Assembly: GCA_937995595.1 (NCBI GenBank)
Contig: CALKJW010000032.1
Coordinates: forward strand, 1-47,971
Source of the DNA: an uncultured Phycisphaerales bacterium
GTDB taxonomy: Bacteria; Planctomycetota; Phycisphaerae; Phycisphaerales; UBA1924
Direction of reading: 5' to 3'
DNA: 47,971 nucleotides
Of this stretch, positions 41,553 to 47,971 are shown in pieces. The position numbers were made by a program, and so were the translations under genes. Position 1 is the stretch's first letter; each line of letters opens with the position of its first letter. Below the pieces are notes generated by a model that did no database searches, was not told the origin of the DNA, and saw nothing but the letters and a program-made list of their open reading frames with translations.

Positions 41553-42887
41553 ATGATCGACCGAGCGCTCGGGGCCTTGATCGGTTTGGCCGCGTTCACC
41601 CTGCTCGGCGCGGCAGCGCCGCGGGCCGAGCCGCCCGCCGCGCCCGCGCAGAAGGAACGCTGGATCCGCGTGACCGAGGACCGCGCCGCGGGCCGCGTGA
41701 AACTGCAGGTCGCGGCCAGGTCCTACACGCGCCCGGGCGCGACCGACGGCCGCGTCGTCTGGTTCGCGTCCGCCGTGCACGTCGGCGATCGGTCGTACTA
41801 CCGGGCCCTGCAGGAATCGCTCGACGCCAAGGACGTTGTGCTCTACGAGGGCGTGAAGCCGCCCGGCGCCGGCCGTGCCGAGCACGACCTCGGCGACGGC
41901 ACCGACGAGCAACTCGCCGAGGCGACGAGGAAACGCATCCGGTTTCTGGGCCTTGCCGTGAAGATGCACGAGCGGGCCACCGGCGCGCTGCCGCAATCGC
42001 TGGACGACCTCGCCGCGCCCGCCGCGCGCGGGAAGGAGACCGACGAGCGGATCGCCCCGTTCGTCGCCGCGTCGCTCAACGACGCCTGGGGCAACGCCAT
42101 CCGCTACACGCTGCTGAGCGGAGAGGCCGGCGCGGGCGGGTTTGACATCGTCAGCCTCGGGGCCGACGGGCAGCCCGGCGGCGACGGGGCCGCGGCGGAC
42201 CTGAAACTCAGCGACCAGCGCCCGATCCGCGACAACGAGATCCCCAGCCGCTCCGAGGGCGGCATCCAGCAGCAACTGGCCGGCGCGCTGGGGCTGGTCT
42301 TCCAACTCGACGCGATGGACCACTCCAAGCCGCACTGGCGCAACAGCGACCTGTCGATGGACCAGATGAGCGAACGAATCTCGGGCTTCGGCGGCGACGC
42401 CGACGACCTGTTCGAATCGCTCAGCGGCATCTCGGCCGGTGCCCGCTTCGCCGGCGCGCTGCTCCGGTTCATCGGCGCAAGCCCCATGCTCTCAGGCATC
42501 GCCAAGGTGATGATGGTCGAGATGCTCGGGCAGGCCGACGAACTGCTGGACGTCATGCCAGGCGGCATGGGCCGCATGATGGACGTGATCATCAGGGACC
42601 GCAACCAGGTCGTCATCGACGACCTGGTCGGCGTGCTCGAGCACGAGCCGGAGAAGAAGAACATCGCCGTCATCTACGGCGCGGGCCACATGCCCGACCT
42701 CGAAGCCCGAATGGCCGCGCTGGGGTTTGTCGAGAAGTCCGTCGTCTGGCTCACGGCGATCGACGTCGACCTCGACCGCACCGGCCTGCCGCGGAGCCAG
42801 ATCGACTCGATGCGAGCGATGCTGCGCGACACGGTGAAGGAACAGGCCCGCGCGATGAAACGCGCCGAGGAGCGGCGCCGCAAGTGA
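41553..42887 (+). CDS. TraB/PrgY-like protein with inserted GspG domain
   Basis: The 444-residue exported protein (signal peptide RALGALIGLAAFTLLGAAAPRA; AAGGAG 6 nt before the ATG) has the TraB/PrgY/GumN-like halves. These are VVWFASAVHVGDRSYYRALQ with DVVLYEGVKP (~69-107), then IQQQLAGALGLVFQLDAMDH with SKPHWRNSDLSMDQ (~235-270), and IAVIYGAGHMPDLEARM. Between them (~125-220) is a major-pseudopilin GspG globular domain: LAVKMHERATGALPQSLDDL, NDAWGNAIRYTLL and FDIVSLGADGQPGGDG. The Asp-rich calcium loop is kept, but the N-terminal pilin helix is absent. TraB-like proteins are thought to be metal-dependent hydrolases. The insert is unexpected and its role unknown. Confidence 0.88.
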   Translation: MIDRALGALIGLAAFTLLGAAAPRAEPPAAPAQKERWIRVTEDRAAGRVKLQVAARSYTRPGATDGRVVWFASAVHVGDRSYYRALQESLDAKDVVLYEGVKPPGAGRAEHDLGDGTDEQLAEATRKRIRFLGLAVKMHERATGALPQSLDDLAAPAARGKETDERIAPFVAASLNDAWGNAIRYTLLSGEAGAGGFDIVSLGADGQPGGDGAAADLKLSDQRPIRDNEIPSRSEGGIQQQLAGALGLVFQLDAMDHSKPHWRNSDLSMDQMSERISGFGGDADDLFESLSGISAGARFAGALLRFIGASPMLSGIAKVMMVEMLGQADELLDVMPGGMGRMMDVIIRDRNQVVIDDLVGVLEHEPEKKNIAVIYGAGHMPDLEARMAALGFVEKSVVWLTAIDVDLDRTGLPRSQIDSMRAMLRDTVKEQARAMKRAEERRRK

Positions 42888-42914
42888 CCCCGCCGCCGGC
42901 GCCGACCCCCGGTC

Positions 42915-44210
42915 TCACGCCTTGCCGACCGTCAGCGCGTGCACCTTCTCGACGTTGCCCGCGGCGATCTTGTCGAACCCGCTGCCGAGTTCCCCGATCG
43001 GGTCGGGCGGGATGATGTCCACCTTCTTCTCGCCCAGTTTGGCCTCGCCGCGCTTGACCCGGTCCTGAAAGGCCAAGCACTCGGCCAGCAGCCGGTCGAG
43101 AATCTGCTCCTCGGGCACGTTGGCGACCTTCTCGCCCTGCACGTAGATGATGCCGCGCCGGTCGCCCGCAAAGACGGCCACGTCCGCGCCCTCGGCCTCA
43201 CCCGGGCCGTTGACGATGCAGCCCATGACCGCGACCTTGATCGGCAGTTCGACCTTCGCGGCCAGTTGCTTGCGGACGTCCTGCACCAGCGTGAACAGGT
43301 CGACCTGGATGCGCCCGCACGTGGGGCAGGCGATCAGGTCCACGCCCTTGCGCGTGCGCAGGCCCAGCACGTACAGCAGTTCCAGCCCGTCCTCGACTTC
43401 GTACACCGGGTCGTTGGCGTAACTGATGCGCACGGTGTCGCCGATGCCGTTGGCCAGCAGCGCGCCCAGCGCGACGACGCTGCGGATCGTGCCCGTCTCC
43501 TTCGGCCCCGCGTGCGTGACGCCAAGGTGCAGCGGGTGGTCGAACCGCTTGCTGATCTCGGTGTACGCGTCGATCACCACCTGCGCGTCCATGCTCTTGG
43601 CCGAGATGGCGACGTCGTAGAAGTCCTGCTCGTAGAAGATGTCGAGGTACTCCTCGAGTTTGGTGATCATGATCGCCAGCAGGTACCCGTGCTTGTGCTC
43701 GCTGAACACCTGCCCGAGTTCCTTCATGCGCTTCTGCTTGTCGCGCCGCTCGATGATCGAGCCCTCGTTCACCCCCACGCGGATCGGCAGCCCGCGCGCC
43801 TTGCACGCCTGGATCACGTCGATCACCTGCCTGCGGTCGTTGATGTTGCCCGGGTTCAACCGGATCTTGTGCACGCCCGCCTCCACCGCCTCCAGCGCGC
43901 GCTGGAAGTGAAAGTGCACGTCCGCCACGATCGGAACCCGCACCCGCGGCAGGATCTCCCTGAGCGCCTCGGTGTCCTTCTTCTCCGGCACCGCCACTCG
44001 GACGATGTCCGCCCCCGCCGCGGCGAGTTTGTTGATCTCGGCGACGCACTTCTCGACCTCGTGCGTGTACCCGGCGGTCATGGTCTGAACGCTGACCGGG
44101 GCCGGGGTGGTCGGGTTGCCGTGCTTGTCGGGCAGCCCGCCTCCGATCTTGATGATCCCGGTGCGGGCGTCTCCGACGGAAATCTGGCGCGTGGGGCGGC
44201 GTGGGTGCAT
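42915..44210 (-). CDS. ispG: 4-hydroxy-3-methylbut-2-enyl diphosphate synthase
   Basis: IspG makes HMBPP in the MEP isoprenoid pathway with a [4Fe-4S] cluster. The 431-residue protein has the TIM-barrel part (VSVQTMTAGYTHEVEKC, ADIVRVAVPEK, PIVADVHFH, IRLNPGNIND, IRVGVNEGSI) and the iron-sulfur domain with C295-P-T-C298 and MGC331IVNGPGE, including the conserved Glu ligand. The domain order without the large middle insert found in plants and Chlamydiae is the short bacterial form. The start is ATG 44210; the frame runs further upstream by chance. A -10-like TACCAT ends 9 nt before it. Confidence 0.96.
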   Translation of the reverse strand: MHPRRPTRQISVGDARTGIIKIGGGLPDKHGNPTTPAPVSVQTMTAGYTHEVEKCVAEINKLAAAGADIVRVAVPEKKDTEALREILPRVRVPIVADVHFHFQRALEAVEAGVHKIRLNPGNINDRRQVIDVIQACKARGLPIRVGVNEGSIIERRDKQKRMKELGQVFSEHKHGYLLAIMITKLEEYLDIFYEQDFYDVAISAKSMDAQVVIDAYTEISKRFDHPLHLGVTHAGPKETGTIRSVVALGALLANGIGDTVRISYANDPVYEVEDGLELLYVLGLRTRKGVDLIACPTCGRIQVDLFTLVQDVRKQLAAKVELPIKVAVMGCIVNGPGEAEGADVAVFAGDRRGIIYVQGEKVANVPEEQILDRLLAECLAFQDRVKRGEAKLGEKKVDIIPPDPIGELGSGFDKIAAGNVEKVHALTVGKA

Positions 44211-44219
44211 GGTTGCAGG

Positions 44220-44225
44220 ATGGTA
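44220..44225 (-). promoter_or_regulatory. -10-like TACCAT 9 nt before ispG
   Basis: On the minus strand TACCAT is followed by 9 nt and the ispG ATG at 44210, with no Shine-Dalgarno between. A 2-3-nt leader is expected. Confidence 0.3.
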
Positions 44226-44271
44226 GGGGGGGAGCGCTGGGCGTCGGCTCGACGCCGCGGCGCGAGGATTG

Positions 44272-45975
44272 TCAGGCCGCCTCATCCGGCCGCGGCTCCG
44301 CCTTTTCAACCCCCTCCGTTTCAACATCTATCGGCGCGTGCTCCCCAACCCCGCCGGCCCACGTCGGCCAGTGCGACCGCGCGGTGAGCCCCTCCAGCAG
44401 ACTGCGCTTGTTCGTGCCGGGCCTGAAGGGCGCCTCCGGCCCATCGACCTGCGGCACGCGCCACAGCAGCATCACCACGCCCGCCGACATCAGCACCGCC
44501 GCCAGCCCGCCGACGGCCACGTGCGTGCCCATCGACTTGTCCCCGCTCCAGCCCCACACCGCCTCGCCCAGCCAGCCCGCGCCCGCGGTGCCGATAGCCG
44601 TTGCGCCGAAACTCGCCACGTTCGCCGTCGCCATCACGCGCCCGCGCATCGAGTCCTCGACCAGTTGTTGCATCGCGGCCCACGTCTGGTTGAAGCCCCA
44701 GATCCAGAACACGCCGCAGAAGAACATCGTGACAAACCCCCACGCCAGCGAGCCGGTGAGCGCGAACAGGCCGATCGTCAGCCCGGCGCCGGTGACCGCC
44801 ATGGGGATGAAGTGGTGCTTGGGGTACCACGGCGGGACGAACTTGAGCAGCAGCCCGCCGATCACCGCGCCCACGCCCAGCACCGCCAGCAGGTTGCCCA
44901 CCGCCCGGTCCGCCGCGGCCTGCCCCAGTTCGTACACGTCGATCGCGTACATCGGGAGCAGTCGCACCAGCGGCGCGGCGAGCAGCGACATCAGGATCAT
45001 CGCCAGAAAGACCAGCAGCGGCCCCTTGTTCCGCACGATGAACCCGAAGGCGCGGGCCAGTTGCCGCCACGGGTGCTCGCCGTGGTGCGGCGGCGCCGGG
45101 GCGTCGGGCGTCGAGATCACCGCGACCACCACCGCAAGGAACGTGATCGCGTTGATGACAAACAGCGGCGTCGCCCCGCCCCACGACGCCGCCATGATCC
45201 ACCCGCCCAGCGCGGGGCCGATGACGCGCGCCAGGTTGAACTGCACGCCGTTGAGGTTGATCGCCTTCGTGAGCTCGTTCCGCGGCACAAGCCGCGGCGT
45301 CAGCACCTGCCACGCGGGCATGTTGAACGCCATCACGACGCCCTGCAGCACCGACAGCACCAGCAGCGCGGCGACGATGTCGCTCCGCAGGCCGAAGAGC
45401 CACCCGATCGGCGGCGCGCCGAAGTACGAAACCGCCGCCAGCGCGACGGCGATGGCCATGAGCATCACCTGCGTCACGACAAGCAGCGTGCGCCGGTTCA
45501 CCCGGTCGGCCAGCACGCCGCCGGCGAGCCCCAGCGCGAGAATCGGCGACAGGTGCGCCGCGGCGAGAATGCCGAGCATCTTCAGCGACTGCGTCTCGTG
45601 CGCCACCAGCATCTGCACGCCGAGCAGTTCCATCCAGTTGCCGGTGTTCGACACCAGCGCGGCCATCCACACATTGCGGAAGTGCACGTGCCGCAGAACG
45701 CCCCAGCGGGATGGCGCGGGTGCCTCGCCACTCCGTGGCGAGACCGACGCCCCGGGTACCTCGCCACTCCGTGGCGAGGGTTGCTCAACCGTCGTGCTTC
45801 CATCCTCCCAGTTGCTCGCGCCCTCCGCCGCGCCGCCGGTCCCGGCGCTGGCCCCGGCGAGCGCGCCGGGCGTGAGACTCGGGCCGTCGTCGGCCACGGG
45901 CGCACCGGCCGAAACAACCGGCCCCGGCGCACCCGCGCCGACCGTCACCCGACCGGTTTCTCCGTTGCCCGACAC
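44272..45975 (-). CDS. MFS transporter (enterobactin-exporter-like, DHA3 type)
   Basis: The 567-residue protein has 12 predicted helices after an unusually long, disordered Gly/Ala/Ser/Pro-rich N terminus (~90 residues). Family features are FRNVWMAALVSNTGNWME (helix 1), the loop 2-3 motif GGVLADRVNRRTLL, VLTPRLVPRNELTKAINLNGV and LARVIGPALGGWI. The last two are typical of EntS/MacB-like DHA3 exporters that pump siderophores or drugs. Substrate unknown. The N terminus contains a tandem palindromic DNA duplication (SPRSGE twice, 12 residues apart). It lies 65 bp after prfC on the same strand and has GGAACGGAG before the ATG. Confidence 0.92.
   Translation of the reverse strand: MSGNGETGRVTVGAGAPGPVVSAGAPVADDGPSLTPGALAGASAGTGGAAEGASNWEDGSTTVEQPSPRSGEVPGASVSPRSGEAPAPSRWGVLRHVHFRNVWMAALVSNTGNWMELLGVQMLVAHETQSLKMLGILAAAHLSPILALGLAGGVLADRVNRRTLLVVTQVMLMAIAVALAAVSYFGAPPIGWLFGLRSDIVAALLVLSVLQGVVMAFNMPAWQVLTPRLVPRNELTKAINLNGVQFNLARVIGPALGGWIMAASWGGATPLFVINAITFLAVVVAVISTPDAPAPPHHGEHPWRQLARAFGFIVRNKGPLLVFLAMILMSLLAAPLVRLLPMYAIDVYELGQAAADRAVGNLLAVLGVGAVIGGLLLKFVPPWYPKHHFIPMAVTGAGLTIGLFALTGSLAWGFVTMFFCGVFWIWGFNQTWAAMQQLVEDSMRGRVMATANVASFGATAIGTAGAGWLGEAVWGWSGDKSMGTHVAVGGLAAVLMSAGVVMLLWRVPQVDGPEAPFRPGTNKRSLLEGLTARSHWPTWAGGVGEHAPIDVETEGVEKAEPRPDEAA
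45724..45778. repeat. Tandem duplicated 19-bp palindrome inside the MFS gene
   Basis: CTCGCCACTCCGTGGCGAG occurs at 45724-45742 and 45760-45778, exactly 36 bp (12 codons) apart. Each copy is an 8-bp perfect inverted repeat with a 3-nt loop. Both lie in frame in the disordered leader of the transporter. Confidence 0.85.
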
Positions 45976-46040
45976 GACGAGGACTCCGTTCCTGCTTGCG
46001 GTGAGTCGGCGATGCTAGGAGTGGTATCGGTCCGCCGGTT

Positions 46041-47666
46041 TCACGGCCTCGCCGCGGGGCCCGCCGCGCCGGCAAACTCGGCAAACGGCAGCGGCGAGAG
46101 TTCCACGTCCGGGTTGCGCTTCTGGAAGTTCCGCAGCGCCCATTCGTCCACCATCAGCAGCACGCGATGGCCGTCGCGGTCGGTCGCGACGACGCAGTCG
46201 TTCGGCAGGTCCGGCCGCCAGTCCTCCGGGACTCCGGCCGGGGCCTTCATCCACCGGCACATGGTCCACGGCGCGGGTTCGAGGCGCGACTCGGCGTTGT
46301 ACTCCGACTGCAGGCGGTACTGCACGACCTCGAACTGCAGCGGGCCGACCGCCGCGAGCAGCGGGACCTTCGCCCGCGCAGCGCCCAGGTCCATCGCCTG
46401 CACCACGCCCTCGAGCAGCAACTGGTCGAGGCCGAGCCGGAACTTCTTGAAGTTCGCCGGCTGCGGGTTGTGCAGGAAGGCGAAGCACTCGGGCGCGAAC
46501 CGCGGGATCTCGTTGAACACGATGCCGCGTTCCTCGGTCAGCGTGTCGCCGATGCCGAACAGGTCGTTGCCGATCAGGCCGACCACGTCGCCGGCGACGG
46601 CTTCCTCGACGGTCTCGCGCTCCTGCCCGAAGAGTTTGGCCGCGTTGGACAGGCGCACCTTCTTCCCGCTCTGCACGTGCAGCACCGTCATCTCGCGCTC
46701 GAACACGCCCGACACCACGCGCACGAACGCGATGCGGTCGCGGTGGCGCGGATCCATGTTCGCCTGGATCTTGAACACAAAGCCGCTGAAGAACGGGTCG
46801 GTCGGTTGCACCAGCCGCTCGCCCGACCTGCGAGGGGTGGGGGGGCTGGAGTACTTCAGGAACCCGTCGAGCAGCAACTGCACGCCGAAGTTGTTCATCG
46901 CGCTGCCGAAGAACACGGGCGTGATCTTCTCGGCCAGCACCGCCGCGGGGTCGAACGCCGCGCCCGCCATGTCGAGCATCTCGATCTGCTCGCGCGACTC
47001 GGCGTAGACGCGCTCGTCGAGTCTCTCGCGCACGGCCGGGTCGTCGAGCCCGCGCACGTCGACCGGCGCGACGTACGCACCGCCGACCGTGCGCTCGAAC
47101 AGGTGCACCTTGCCGTCCAGCCGGTCGAACACGCCGCGGAACGTCGGCCCGTTGCCCAGCGGCCAGTTCACCGGGTAGGCGTGGATGCCCAGCACGCGCT
47201 CGAGTTCGTCGAGCAGTTCGAGCGGGTCCTTGGCGGGCCGGTCGAGTTTGTTCATGAACGTGAAGATCGGCACGCCGCGCCGCCGGCAGACCTCGAACAG
47301 TTTCAGCGTCTGCGGCTCGATGCCCTTGGCCGCGTCGATCACCATGATCGCCGCGTCGACGGCCGTGAGCACGCGGTAGGTGTCCTCCGAGAAGTCCTTG
47401 TGCCCCGGCGTGTCGAGCAGGTTCACGCGGCAGCCGCCGTAGTCGAACTGCAGCACGGTGGAACTGATGGAGATGCCGCGCTGGCGTTCCAACTCCATCC
47501 AGTCGGAAGTCGTGGCGCGCTGGTTCTTGCGCGCCGTCACCGAGCCCGCCAGGCCCAGCGCGCCGCCGTAGAGCAGCAGTTTTTCGGTCAGCGTCGTCTT
47601 GCCCGCGTCCGGGTGGGAGATGATCGCGAACGTGCGGCGGGGAAGGTTGCGGGCGGCGGTGGTCAT
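46041..47666 (-). CDS. prfC: Peptide chain release factor 3
   Basis: RF3 is a translational GTPase that removes RF1/RF2 from the ribosome after termination. The 541-residue protein (family ~530) has G1 SHPDAGKT (17-24), the switch I region RGISISSTVLQF, G3 DTPGH, G4 NKLD and a G5-like segment. The C-terminal domains contain the RF3-specific FVFKIQANMDPRHRDRIAF, VGLIGNDLFGIGDTL and LQFEVVQYRLQSEYN. The start at ATG 47666 gives the usual N terminus; an 18-residue longer frame is not supported. The gene probably shares a transcript with the MFS gene behind it. Confidence 0.96.
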   Translation of the reverse strand: MTTAARNLPRRTFAIISHPDAGKTTLTEKLLLYGGALGLAGSVTARKNQRATTSDWMELERQRGISISSTVLQFDYGGCRVNLLDTPGHKDFSEDTYRVLTAVDAAIMVIDAAKGIEPQTLKLFEVCRRRGVPIFTFMNKLDRPAKDPLELLDELERVLGIHAYPVNWPLGNGPTFRGVFDRLDGKVHLFERTVGGAYVAPVDVRGLDDPAVRERLDERVYAESREQIEMLDMAGAAFDPAAVLAEKITPVFFGSAMNNFGVQLLLDGFLKYSSPPTPRRSGERLVQPTDPFFSGFVFKIQANMDPRHRDRIAFVRVVSGVFEREMTVLHVQSGKKVRLSNAAKLFGQERETVEEAVAGDVVGLIGNDLFGIGDTLTEERGIVFNEIPRFAPECFAFLHNPQPANFKKFRLGLDQLLLEGVVQAMDLGAARAKVPLLAAVGPLQFEVVQYRLQSEYNAESRLEPAPWTMCRWMKAPAGVPEDWRPDLPNDCVVATDRDGHRVLLMVDEWALRNFQKRNPDVELSPLPFAEFAGAAGPAARP

Positions 47667-47971
47667 GGTCAGGCGATCATTCGCGCGCCGGGCGGCCGGG
47701 GCGCGAGGTCGGCGGGCCACTTGTTGACAACACGGAGCATCCGGCAGGAATCGTCAAATACGTTGAGCGGAGTGCAGCGGAGGGTGGCGGCTGCTCGGAC
47801 GCATCGAAGGCAAGAAGTGACTCCCGCACGCCACGCGCGAGGGCAAGACGTTCCTCGACACCTACTTCTTCGACGAAGACGACGACAGGGAAGGCTCCAA
47901 CGCCCTCCTCGGCATCTTCGTCACAGCCGGGAAGTCCCCCAAGGACTTCCGCGGCATCTGGGATTGACGCC
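47667..47971. other. Region upstream of prfC
   Basis: The 305-bp end of the window. It holds the prfC upstream region, with AATGAT on the minus strand (47681-47676) 9 nt before the ATG as a weak -10, and the coding remnant described at 47821. Nothing else is recognised. Confidence 0.4.
47821..47967 (+). pseudogene. Remnant of a small protein gene without start
   Basis: An open frame of 48 codons ends at TGA 47965-47967 and reads like real protein: HATREGKTFLDTYFFDEDDD, then SNALLGIFVTAGKSPKDFRG and IWD. It has no usable start codon. Just upstream the same frame reads LLGRIEGKK before TGA at 47818, where TGG would restore a continuous protein, and another TGA stands at 47764. This looks like the 3' end of a decayed gene. 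Family not recognised. Confidence 0.35.

Noticed and set aside
42939-44387. A 482-codon plus-strand frame opposite ispG
   Set aside because: Shadow of ispG; repetitive Asp/His/Val/Leu composition without family features.
47818-47820. TGA read as selenocysteine in the remnant gene
   Set aside because: No SECIS-like hairpin was noticed and another in-frame TGA lies at 47764, so decay is simpler.
1-47971. CRISPR arrays, tRNA or rRNA genes, integrase or transposase genes
   Set aside because: None was recognised on either strand; no regularly spaced repeats longer than the MFS palindrome pair were seen.

Overview
The window is a densely coded, very GC-rich chromosomal segment, best explained as a planctomycete of the class Phycisphaerae (probably Phycisphaerales). 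This is inferred from several signs seen together: two exported proteins ending in the dockerin-like C-terminal tag with a Gly-Cys end that is common in that group, two PEP-CTERM-like tails (PAPG/PSPA, hydrophobic stretch, RRRR), prepilins with an FTL(I/V)E start and a DG-containing tail, and a reduced division/cell-wall cluster. No rRNA, tRNA, CRISPR array, phage or transposase was recognised. About 40 genes are called.

Layout. 1-4.7 kb: surface and secreted proteins (a partial Cys-rich TSP1-like protein, a zinc-ribbon membrane protein, a dockerin-tagged lectin-like protein, a prepilin). 4.7-10 kb: a UbiD-family decarboxylase, divergent from a methyltransferase-ABC ATPase-ABC permease operon. 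10-13.3 kb: an HTH-receiver regulator and a large exported HEAT-like protein with a degenerate receiver-like domain. 13.6-20.4 kb: a pilus/type II secretion cluster: two major-pilin-like proteins, a small coiled-coil exported protein, a GspH-like pseudopilin, a small membrane protein, a secretin and a TPR lipoprotein. 20.4-29.9 kb: a PEP-CTERM protein, a metallo-hydrolase, a tetratricopeptide-like membrane protein, lspA with a DksA/TraR-like gene, accA, proC, a second PEP-CTERM protein and a reprolysin-like metalloprotease. 30-37.1 kb: recJ, an exported endonuclease/phosphatase-family lipoprotein, rsmH, a LysM protein, an FtsL-like protein and FtsI/PBP2, all co-directional. 37.3-47.7 kb: an OPT transporter, a SpoIIE-type phosphatase with a cobalamin adenosyltransferase, a TraB-like protein, ispG, an MFS transporter and prfC, then a decayed coding remnant.

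The most interesting signal is the spread of pilin globular domains outside pilins. The secretin ends in a domain that closely resembles the C-terminal half of the neighbouring pilin, even at DNA level, but without the membrane-spanning pilin helix. About 23 kb away a TraB/PrgY-like protein has a GspG (major pseudopilin) calcium-loop domain inserted between its two conserved TraB halves. All four prepilins also have Ala instead of Gly before the cleavage site. Other notable points are a receiver-like domain in an exported protein, a DksA-like protein that has lost its zinc cysteines and gained a histone-like Lys/Ala/Pro tail, a 21-bp AT-rich rare-codon island in a GC-rich gene, and a set of genes whose -10-like elements lie 5-9 nt before the start codon, suggesting leaderless mRNAs.
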